This document shows positions 1-5,985 of a DNA stretch of 9,480 nt, piece after piece (the stretch's first letter is position 1; every line of letters begins with the position of its first letter). The DNA lies in the NCBI GenBank assembly GCA_030446525.1, contig JAUJNC010000206.1, forward strand, positions 1 to 9,480. Direction: 5' to 3'. The position numbers were made by a program, and so were the translations under genes. The notes beneath the pieces are model-generated. The model worked only from the letters and a program-made list of their open reading frames with translations, made no database searches and had not been told where the DNA came from. This stretch comes from Armatimonadaceae bacterium (lineage in GTDB: Bacteria > Armatimonadota > Armatimonadia > Armatimonadales > Armatimonadaceae).

Positions 1-69
1 CTGGTAGAAGCAGGCATAGTCATGAGCGACGCCGAGAAGAAGCGACGGCGGCTGGCGAACCATTCCTGA
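1..69 (+). CDS. 3' end of an upstream gene, product unknown
   Basis: The first reading frame is open from the window edge to a TGA at 67-69 and gives 22 residues ending in a lysine/arginine-rich tail (DAEKKRRRLANHS). The start lies outside the window. A basic, hydrophilic end like this is common at protein C-termini, but 22 residues are too few to name a family. The 144 bp between it and the next gene are very GC-rich and contain a small GCGGC/GCCGC stem but no T-tract, so no rho-independent terminator is visible. Confidence 0.4.
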   Translation: MVEAGIVMSDAEKKRRRLANHS

Positions 70-179
70 AGAGGCCGGGCTCGCCCGCGGCGCTGCCGCT
101 GCCGGGGCGCACCCTGTAACCGGCACCGGGAGAGACCCGTTCCTCCACAGGAAGGCACGACGACAGGCTATATGATGCC

Positions 180-212
180 GAGGAGAGAGTGAGGAGAGAG
201 TGAGGAGAGAGT
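180..212 (+). repeat. Three perfect 11-bp tandem repeats forming a triplicated Shine-Dalgarno leader
   Basis: GAGGAGAGAGT occurs three times without a mismatch (180-190, 191-201, 202-212), ending one base before the nuclease ATG. Each copy carries GAGGAG, a good Shine-Dalgarno core. The last copy is spaced 6 nt from the ATG, the others 17 and 28 nt. A TATGAT hexamer at 171-176 could be a -10 box, with no convincing -35, so the repeat would form most of the 5' leader. Copy-number change would alter leader length without touching the protein. Confidence 0.85.
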
Positions 213-213
213 C

Positions 214-1011
214 ATGAAGAAACCGATGCTCGCCCTGCTGGCCGCGCTCGCCGCAGCCTGCCCCTGCGCCCTCGCCAGCACCGACCCCGCCGCCCAGATG
301 CTGCTGGGCAACCCCTCCGGCGCTACCAACCTGCCCCTCAACCAGAACAACTTCCTGCTCGTTCGCCCCCAGTACGCCCTGGCCTACAACGAGGACGGCG
401 GCAGGCCCAACTGGGTGTCCTGGCACCTCTCGAAACAGGACATCGGCACGCAGGAGCGGGGGCAGTTCCAGCCCGACACGGGCCTGCCCCCGGGCTTCCG
501 GCGCGTACGCCCCTCCGACTACACCCGCAGCGGCTACGACCGGGGACACCACTGCCCCTCCAAGGACCGCAGCGCCGGCAGGAGCGACAACGACGCCACG
601 TTCCTGATGGGCAACATCATGCCCCAGGCGCCCGGCAACAACCAGGGGCCCTGGGCCAAGCTGGAAGACTACTGCCGCGATCTGACCGGGCAGGGCAAGG
701 AGCTCTACATCGTGTGCGGGGGCGGCGGGGGAACCCGGCGCATCGGCCGTGGCGCGGTGACGGTGCCGGCGTTTACCTGGAAGGTCGTCGTGGTGCTGCC
801 CGAGCAGGCGGGCGACGACCTGCGGCGCGTGAGTGCGTCCACGCGCGTGATCGCGGTCAGGGTGCCCAACATCAGCACGGTCAAGAACCGCGCGTGGCGC
901 AGCTCCCGGGTGAGCGTGCGCGACGTGGAGCGGTCGACGGGCTACGAGCTGCTCTCCAACGTGGCGCGCCCCGTCCAGGATACCATCGAGACGCGGGTGG
1001 ACAAGCAGTAG
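214..1011 (+). CDS. nucA: Secreted NucA-family DNA/RNA non-specific endonuclease
   Basis: A 265-residue nuclease of the NucA/Serratia-nuclease (beta-beta-alpha-metal, NUC) family that cleaves DNA and RNA without sequence preference using one Mg2+. Residues 1-21 form a Sec-type signal peptide (KK, a hydrophobic core, then ALA before S22), so it acts outside the cytoplasm. The DRGH motif is at 109-112, with H112 as the expected general base. N143 and E151, in NNQGPW and the following LE, match the family's metal-binding Asn and its partner Glu, with the same spacing from the His as in Anabaena NucA (Asn155, Glu163, His124). Similarity to Anabaena NucA is recognisable from LLGNPSGAT (31-39) to the end, and length is close (274 in NucA). 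The ATG at 214 has GAGGAG 6 nt upstream. It converges with a NuiA-type inhibitor gene 9 bp downstream. Confidence 0.95.
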   Translation: MKKPMLALLAALAAACPCALASTDPAAQMLLGNPSGATNLPLNQNNFLLVRPQYALAYNEDGGRPNWVSWHLSKQDIGTQERGQFQPDTGLPPGFRRVRPSDYTRSGYDRGHHCPSKDRSAGRSDNDATFLMGNIMPQAPGNNQGPWAKLEDYCRDLTGQGKELYIVCGGGGGTRRIGRGAVTVPAFTWKVVVVLPEQAGDDLRRVSASTRVIAVRVPNISTVKNRAWRSSRVSVRDVERSTGYELLSNVARPVQDTIETRVDKQ

Positions 1012-1020
1012 GGCGCGGGC

Positions 1021-1443
1021 TCAGGTCTCCACCACTTTGGTGGTCACGCCGGCGAAGTCGGCGCCCTTGGTCCTGCCGATGACGTACACGTCCTTCTTGG
1101 GCTCGGCGCCTACTTTGTAGACGTGGAGGTCGGTGAGCTCCTGCCGGAGCGTGTCCATCAGCTGCCGGAAGCGAGCGGCGGTCTGTTTCTCCTCGTCGGT
1201 GTGCCAGTCCTGGGGCAAGGCGGCGGGGCCCAAGAACGCGTCCAGGTCCGTCTCTTCCACGGCGGCGCCTTTCGGGTGCTTGCCGTGGGCCAGGACCAGT
1301 GCGGGCGTGACGGCATCCGCCTTGGCATCTTCGCGGCTCCAAAGGAAGGCTTTGACGGGGGAGTCGCTCTCGCTGATGTAGGCGAGGCCCTTGCTGGCTT
1401 GTCTCAGTCGGGCGAGCGTGGGGTCTTTGGCTGGGGTGGGCAT
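1021..1443 (-). CDS. nuiA: NuiA-family nuclease inhibitor, cytoplasmic antidote to NucA
   Basis: From the ATG at 1443 this encodes 140 residues with no signal peptide, near the 135 of Anabaena NuiA, which forms a tight 1:1 complex with NucA and blocks its active site. Recognisable blocks are LRQASKGL (13-20), ISESDSP (23-29), LPQDWHTDEE (76-85), DVYVIG (118-123) and the C-terminal TKVVET. E25 aligns with NuiA Glu24 and T140 with C-terminal Thr135, both reported at the metal-bridged NucA-NuiA interface. The frame stays open upstream to a GTG at 1656, but those extra 71 residues are low-complexity and absent from NuiA, so I prefer 1443, with GGAG about 11 nt upstream. The inhibitor lacks a leader while the nuclease has one, as expected for protection of the producing cell. 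The stops of the two genes are 9 bp apart, so their transcripts probably overlap. Confidence 0.9.
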   Translation of the reverse strand: MPTPAKDPTLARLRQASKGLAYISESDSPVKAFLWSREDAKADAVTPALVLAHGKHPKGAAVEETDLDAFLGPAALPQDWHTDEEKQTAARFRQLMDTLRQELTDLHVYKVGAEPKKDVYVIGRTKGADFAGVTTKVVET

Positions 1444-1651
1444 GGGTGTCTGGGCTCCGGGTGATGCCCCCCTGTTCGCCGGCGAGGCCGGGTTGTCCTG
1501 CCGTGTCGGTGGGACGACGCACAGGCCCGGAGCAGTCGTGGCGCCGACACGCGGTTTGTCGAGGGCCGCTGTTTCGTAGGCCCCCGGTAAAGAGGGGACA
1601 TTAACCTGACTACGCGCTTGCGCGCTTTGGCTGCCCTGCTCCGGCGAAAGC

Positions 1652-1677
1652 GTCACCGGTTAGAAGAACCGGTTGAC
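1652..1677. promoter_or_regulatory. Palindromic operator candidate abutting and overlapping a -35 box
   Basis: A left arm at 1652-1661 (GTCACCGGTT) and a right arm at 1667-1677 (AACCGGTTGAC) are inverted copies around the 5-nt centre AGAAG, with a single one-base bulge. The core CCGGTT-N5-AACCGG is perfect at 1656-1672. The right arm runs into the TTGACA at 1673-1678, so a bound protein would compete with RNA polymerase. It also lies upstream of the divergent nuiA gene. The cognate regulator is not in the window. Confidence 0.6.
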
Positions 1678-1701
1678 AATCGTGGAGCCAGCCGCTATAC
1701 T
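1673..1701 (+). promoter_or_regulatory. Near-consensus sigma70 promoter for the HAF-repeat gene
   Basis: TTGACA at 1673-1678, a 17-nt spacer and TATACT at 1696-1701 give a perfect -35 and a 5/6 -10 at the optimal spacing, rare in sequence this GC-rich. Transcription would start near 1708, giving a leader of about 177 nt before the ATG at 1885. Confidence 0.8.
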
Positions 1702-1743
1702 TGCAGACACCTCAGCCGAACTGCCGCCGAGGGCGGTTCAGCA

Positions 1744-1785
1744 CCCCCTGCGGCGCGAGACTCTGTCAGCCCGCGCCGCAGGGGG
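1744..1785 (+). promoter_or_regulatory. Perfect 14-bp hairpin in the 5' leader of the HAF-repeat gene
   Basis: CCCCCTGCGGCGCG (1744-1757) and CGCGCCGCAGGGGG (1772-1785) are exact reverse complements separated by 14 nt. In the leader RNA this would be a very stable all-GC-rich stem. CCACGACATT rather than a T-tract follows, so it is not a standard intrinsic terminator; mRNA stabilisation, an attenuation element or a protein-binding site are the alternatives. Around it, 1444-1884 holds no gene I can support. Confidence 0.7.
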
Positions 1786-1884
1786 CCACGACATTAGCAG
1801 CAAAGGGGGATCGCATGCCTCTCAATCAGCGGGTCCCTGCCGTGTTCACCATGAAGCCATGTTCATCGGATAGGAAGAGGTCTC

Positions 1885-3351
1885 ATGAAACCAATCTCAA
1901 TCATCAACACCTGCTTCGCGCTCATGTCGCTCGCGCTGTTCGGCGCCGTCGCAGCCCGTCCTGTCGCCGCCGACGAGTACACCATCATCGGTCTCGGCTC
2001 GCCGCAGGGCATCTACACGAGCATCAGCGTCGCCGACATCAACAACAACGGCGTGGTGCTTGGCTCTGTCACCACGCCGGGGGGATCCGGTAGTCGGTCC
2101 TTCGCCTTCTTGTGGACTGCGGACACCGGATTCAGGCTAGCGACATCGTCTTTTTATCGCGCATTCCCGGCAGACATCAATAATAACGGGCAGTTCGTTG
2201 GGTCCGGCCTGATACTCAATCCCAACTCACCGACTTGGGCTTTCAGAAATGACAGCCCTTTGTTTCCCTTGTCTGGCTACTCGCAGTCGTTCGCGAGCAC
2301 CATCAACGACAACGGGCTGACAGTTGGCAGTTCTGCCGGCGGCCCCGCCGGCAGCGGCCCGCGTGCTACCCTCTGGAGGAGCGCAGTCAACGCAATAGAT
2401 CTGGGCACGCTCGGGGGTAACAGCAGCGGCGCAGGCAGCATCAACAACCTGGGGCAGGTGGTCGGCTCGTCAACGGACAGCAGCGGTGCGCAGCGTGCCT
2501 TCCTGTGGAGCGACATCAACGGCAACGGCGTGTCCGATCCGGGCGAGATGCAAAGCCTGGGGGTGCTTCCCGGCTCCACGAGCAGTGGCGCCAGCGACAT
2601 CAACGACCAGGGACAGGTTGTCGGTGGCTCAGGCGGTGCTTTTTTGTGGACCAGTGAAACAGGTTTGACGGACCTTGGCACCCTTCCCGGATACACCGGC
2701 AGCAGCGCCAGCGAGATCAACAACAACGGCCTGGTTCTTGGCAGCCTGTTGAGCGGCTTTGGTTCAACCTCTGCCCTTTGGAGCGCCGACGTTGGCTGGC
2801 GAACCCTGAGCAGCCTGCTCCCCGCCGGATCAGGTTGGATGAATGTAGGTGCCAGCGGGATCAATGACCTGGGGCAGATCGTGGGAATGGGCACCTACCA
2901 GGGCGTGCGTCAACCTTTCGTGATGACTCCGGTCCGCGCCCTGTACCTGCTGGACGACCCGGCAGGGGGCAGACTGCTCACCGCAAGCCAGGAAGAACAC
3001 GACGCCCTGGCCGGCGCCGGCTGGAACTCGCGCGGGCGGATCGGGCGCGTCTGGACCTCCGACGGGCCGGGCCGGGTGGCGCTGTTCCGGCTCTACAACC
3101 CCGATGGCGGCGACCACCTCTACACCAACAATCCCGAGGAGCGCGAGGCGCTGCTGGCCTCGGGTTGGTGGGACGAGGGCGTGATCGGTCACGGCGGGGG
3201 CGCGGCGGGCGCAGGACGGGTGGCGCTGTTCCGGCTCTACGACCCGGGCACGGGCAGGCACGTGTTCACCACGGACGCTGCCGACCGCGCGGCGCTGCTG
3301 GAGTCGGGCCTGTGGGACGAGGGCGTGCTGGCCTACCTGCCGGGGGCGTAG
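1885..3351 (+). CDS. Secreted HAF-repeat protein with C-terminal DUF5648 module
   Basis: A 488-residue exported protein of unknown exact role. Residues 1-29 form a signal peptide ending VAA before D30. From about 32 to 350 it has seven repeats with the HAF-family core 'IN-N/D-x-G-x-x-x-G', at about 52, 98, 140, 186, 239, 278 and 326, often followed by an F/ALW strand (AFLW, ATLW, SALW). Seven such units suggest a seven-bladed beta-propeller (inference). D210-E221 (DINGNGVSDPGE) resembles an EF-hand-type calcium loop. Residues about 353-486 hold three DUF5648 units; the second and third are best preserved, with VALFRLY, a histidine plus Y/F-T, and a W-DEGV ending. DUF5648 typically terminates secreted or cell-wall-associated bacterial proteins. 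AGGAAGAGG at 1872-1880 fixes the ATG at 1885. A strong promoter and long leader precede it, and a mini-gene follows after 45 bp. Confidence 0.9.
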   Translation: MKPISIINTCFALMSLALFGAVAARPVAADEYTIIGLGSPQGIYTSISVADINNNGVVLGSVTTPGGSGSRSFAFLWTADTGFRLATSSFYRAFPADINNNGQFVGSGLILNPNSPTWAFRNDSPLFPLSGYSQSFASTINDNGLTVGSSAGGPAGSGPRATLWRSAVNAIDLGTLGGNSSGAGSINNLGQVVGSSTDSSGAQRAFLWSDINGNGVSDPGEMQSLGVLPGSTSSGASDINDQGQVVGGSGGAFLWTSETGLTDLGTLPGYTGSSASEINNNGLVLGSLLSGFGSTSALWSADVGWRTLSSLLPAGSGWMNVGASGINDLGQIVGMGTYQGVRQPFVMTPVRALYLLDDPAGGRLLTASQEEHDALAGAGWNSRGRIGRVWTSDGPGRVALFRLYNPDGGDHLYTNNPEEREALLASGWWDEGVIGHGGGAAGAGRVALFRLYDPGTGRHVFTTDAADRAALLESGLWDEGVLAYLPGA

Positions 3352-3396
3352 CCGCTGCCAAGGTTGGGGCAGAGCAACACAGAAGGAGAATCATCG

Positions 3397-3531
3397 ATGA
3401 AAGCACAGGGGGGGACACACGTTGGCGCCACCGCCGCGCGACGCTGCCCGGACTGCGGGTCTTCTGGGGAGAGACACGCGCCGGACTGCGCGGAGGCCGA
3501 GCAGCGGCGCGCCTGGCGCGCCCTCAAATGA
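3397..3531 (+). CDS. 44-residue CCHC (zinc-knuckle-like) mini-protein
   Basis: An ATG at 3397 has AAGGAGAA (3383-3390) 6 nt upstream, one of the best ribosome sites in the window, and the frame runs to TGA at 3529-3531. The 44-residue product has C17-x2-C20-x6-H27-x3-C31, a plausible single zinc site in a CPDCG context, then a basic helix-like tail (EQRRAWRALK). The spacing differs from the classical zinc knuckle (Cx2Cx4Hx4C), so I name only the metal-site resemblance. It starts 45 bp after the HAF-repeat gene on the same strand with no terminator between, so co-transcription is likely. It is too short for ordinary gene callers. Function is unknown; nucleic-acid binding would be a guess. Confidence 0.5.
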   Translation: MKAQGGTHVGATAARRCPDCGSSGERHAPDCAEAEQRRAWRALK

Positions 3532-3565
3532 GGCGGCGTGATGTCGTCCCGGCCCCGTGCCCTCA

Positions 3566-4660
3566 TCAGGCCTGGCCCGGGCGCGCGCGAAGCGGCGGAG
3601 GCCCGCGCGCGCTTTCCCGTTCCGCCCGCCGGGCGGCTCCGCCACGACGTGCAGGTCCAGGTAGACCGGCAGGTGCCCGGCCCCGTAGGCGGCACGCACC
3701 AGAGACGCGGCGATGGATTCGCCCACCATCTCGTTGCCGCCCAGCGTCAGAGACGCGTTGAAGCTCGAACCGCTGTTGCCCCACGCCCGGTACGAGTGCG
3801 CCGCGTCGTCCCAGCCCCAGGTGTCGTAGGGCAGCGACGCGTCGCCGCGGTAGTCCCAGCCCGCCCTGTCCAGCAGGTCGCTCGATAAGAGGATCTGGTC
3901 GAAGCGGTCGTCCAGCCCCGCCGGGGCCGGCCGGGTCCTGGGTGTGCACGAAGCGGAACGCCGCGTTGCTGGACCACCTCCCCGGCGTGCTGGACGGGTC
4001 GAAGGCGCGCCCGGCGCCCTCCACCCCACCAACTCCCGCAGGGCCTGCGTGTAGGTGGCGATGTTGAAGTCGCCGGCCACCGCGAAAGCTCGACGCCCTC
4101 AGGCAGCGACGCCGCGTCCTCTCGGATGCGCCGCGCCCGCCAGCCGGCGCGCCTGGTCCCGGGTGGCGCTGCCGGCCTTCATGTGCACGCTGTAGAGCAC
4201 AGCAGGGGCGGCCGGGTCCTCGACCGCCCGCAGGTCGTAGCGGCAGGTGTCGCGCGGCGGCTCGCCGGGCGCGGGCGAGCCCCGGGAGATGACGGCGGTG
4301 CCCAGGTGGGCCACTTTGCTCGCGTGGAAGAACAGGGGCGGAGTCGGTGTCGGGCCCGTCCAGGAACGGGGCGGCCTGCCAGTCGCCGGGGCCGCTCCGC
4401 GCCGTTGAGGATCTCCAGGAAGGGGCGAGGGCGCCCTCGTCCAGGAACTCCTGGCACACGAGCACGTCGGGGGCCAGGCGCCGCCCGTCGAACTTGCAAG
4501 AGGTTCACAAGTCGGGGTCGCGGCTGGCGGCCAAGGAGCCGCAGTAGGTGACGTTCCAGGTGCCGTGTGCTGCGCCTGCTGCGCCCAGGCGGCCGGCGCG
4601 AGCAGGACCAGCAGGGCGAGGGAAGGCGAGCCCGGGTCGCGGGCGGGCGGGATGTGGCAT
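3566..4660 (-). pseudogene. Secreted endonuclease/exonuclease/phosphatase family protein, multiply frameshifted
   Basis: Read across all three frames, this strand spells an exported EEP-family protein (Mg2+-dependent phosphodiesterases including DNase I and exonuclease III). The ATG at 4660 has AAGGAG 8 nt upstream; a hydrophobic signal stretch (SLALLVLLAPAAWAQ) follows in a shifted frame. The family motifs come in order: TWNVTY near 4558, VCQEF near 4450, HMKAG near 4185, AGDFN near 4074, FDQILLS near 3900 and GHLPVY near 3675, covering the metal, phosphate and catalytic His sites. At least seven frame changes are needed, including a +1/-1 pair near 4505 where a TGA interrupts an otherwise good match (DPD-VNLL-KFDGRRLAPDV). 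Residues between shifts stay well conserved, which points to recent decay or base-calling/assembly indels rather than an old relic. The stop at 3566-3568 is the nearest after the last domain, but the true end is uncertain. Confidence 0.8.
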
Positions 4661-4771
4661 GCGGTTTCTCCTTGGGCGGCCGGGGCCGCCGGCGAGCCTG
4701 CTGCGGACCGGGGAATCCGCCAAAAGAGAGCCCGCGCGCCGGCTCAGTCCCTCCCCCGTGCTGACATGCTC

Positions 4772-4816
4772 TTGACATTCCTGGCCTGCGTGCTATCCTC
4801 TGGTAAACATTTGTTT
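4772..4816 (+). promoter_or_regulatory. Plus-strand promoter with adjacent dyad, no evident target gene
   Basis: TTGACA at 4772-4777, a 16-nt spacer and TATCCT at 4794-4799 form a good sigma70-like promoter reading rightward. The dyad AAACA-TT-TGTTT follows at 4805-4816 over the expected start site, a classic repressor position. A second TTGACA occurs at 4815-4820. Nothing on the plus strand downstream looks coding; the next recognisable gene is the recombinase on the opposite strand. The 4661-4923 stretch otherwise holds only the EEP leader. Confidence 0.5.
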
Positions 4817-4923
4817 GACACGGCGAGGGCTAAGGGGGCTGCGCACCGGCCAGGAGCGCACGACCGGCCGCACGGCCTGGGCGGGCGTGGCGCGCGCCCG
4901 CCTACCATCAGGGCGCCGGCGGA

Positions 4924-5985
4924 TCACCCGGCCAGGCGGTCGGGCCCGTCCTCGTCACAGGCCAGGCACTCGCCCGCCATGATCTCGATGCGCGCGCTCA
5001 AGGCCGGCCCCCGCCCCGCTAGGCGGACCACGACGCAGATCGCCGGCGGCTCCGCGGCATCGCTGTCGTGACTGTCCGACCATCCGGGTGCGTGCCGCAC
5101 TCTCCGGTGTTCCGCCGACAAGCCCCCGTCCCCTGCCCAAAGCACCTCCGGCCGCAGCCCACCCGGCAGCACGTCACGGGACGCACTCCCCGCCCGAAAG
5201 GGGGCGGGCCGGGCCCAAGACGGCGGGCGCGATGCACCACGCGCGCCACCACCTGCCCGAGTGCCGCTTGCTCACCGCGGGCACGTCGGGCGCGTCCAGG
5301 GCCTCCGCCAGACGGGCCGACAGGAACGCCACCTGACCCGCCGTGCCGGCCGCGAGAGTGGCAGTGGCGGCGCCCCCGCGCCTCCCCCGCCGCCAGGCCC
5401 GCTCGCGACGGGCGCGCCCGCCCCCAGCAGCGCCAGCCTTTCGCGGAAGAACCGGGGCTCGTCCCCGCCTCCACCGCCACCAGCATGGCCGCCTGCGCCG
5501 CCCGCTCGCGCGCCTGCAGGTGCGCCAGCAGCACGGCCAAGCGCGCCCGCGCCGTTCGGGCGCCGGCAGCGCGTGCCGGTCCTGCTCCTGCAGCCGGTGC
5601 AGCGCGCCCCAGGCGCGCGGGGGCCCCGCGGCCAGCGCCCCAGCGCGTGGCGCACCATCGCCTCCACGGCGTCGGCCCGCACGCGGCGCAGGCCGCAGCC
5701 CTCCCGCCCCTGGTAGGCCCGATCCAGCGCAGGCCGGCAGCGCCAGGCGGTAGCGCCCGCCCTTCTGGCTGTTGGCCGCCATCGGCCCGCCGCAAGCCGG
5801 GGCAGCGCACCAGGCCTGCCAGCAGGGCGGCCGGGCGCGGCACGGCGGCCGCCACGAACGGGTGCGGGCGCGGCCGCCGCTGCGCGGCCTGCCACAGGCC
5901 TGCTCCACGAGGGCCGGGGCGGGCAGCGAAACGCTCGGCCCGGCGGGGCCGCCACGCAGGCGCAGCAGCCGGCGCCCGCCCCTTC
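4924..5985 (-). pseudogene. C-terminal half of the serine recombinase, scattered over three frames
   Basis: Pieces expected downstream of a recombinase domain appear here in changing frames: PALVEQA, then AAVPRPAALLAGLVRCP (about 5855-5800), a zinc-ribbon part CGGPMAANSQKGGRYR (about 5790-5750), GREGCGLRRVRADAVEAMVRHALG, the helical stretches LAVLLAHLQARERAAQAAMLVAVEAG and PRFFRERLALLGA, AFLSARLAEALDAPDVPA, and a final beta-rich end ICVVVRLAGRGPALSARIEI stopping at TGA 4926-4924. Reading from 6846 to 4924 would give about 640 residues, a normal large-serine-recombinase length. Several single-base shifts are needed; exact positions and the left boundary are approximate. The same kind of damage affects the neighbouring EEP gene. 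Confidence 0.65.

Noticed and set aside
881..1522. Minus-strand 213-codon frame over the nuclease/inhibitor junction
   Set aside because: It is a frame-shifted shadow of nuiA and of the antisense of nucA, rich in Arg/Pro/Gly.
1444..1656. Upstream extension of the nuiA frame to a GTG at 1656
   Set aside because: The 71 extra residues are low-complexity, absent from NuiA, and the GTG sits in the palindrome next to the promoter without a ribosome site.
1744..1785. Intrinsic terminator
   Set aside because: The stem is perfect but no T-tract follows and it lies just after a strong promoter.
1815..2093. Leader ORF starting at an ATG after AAAGGGGGA
   Set aside because: It overlaps the HAF gene out of frame and becomes His/Arg-rich shadow sequence; kept only as a possible regulatory start, not as a gene.
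4565..5071. Plus-strand 168-codon frame downstream of the orphan promoter
   Set aside because: No ribosome site or domain is visible, composition is that of a shadow frame, and it begins antisense to the EEP signal peptide.
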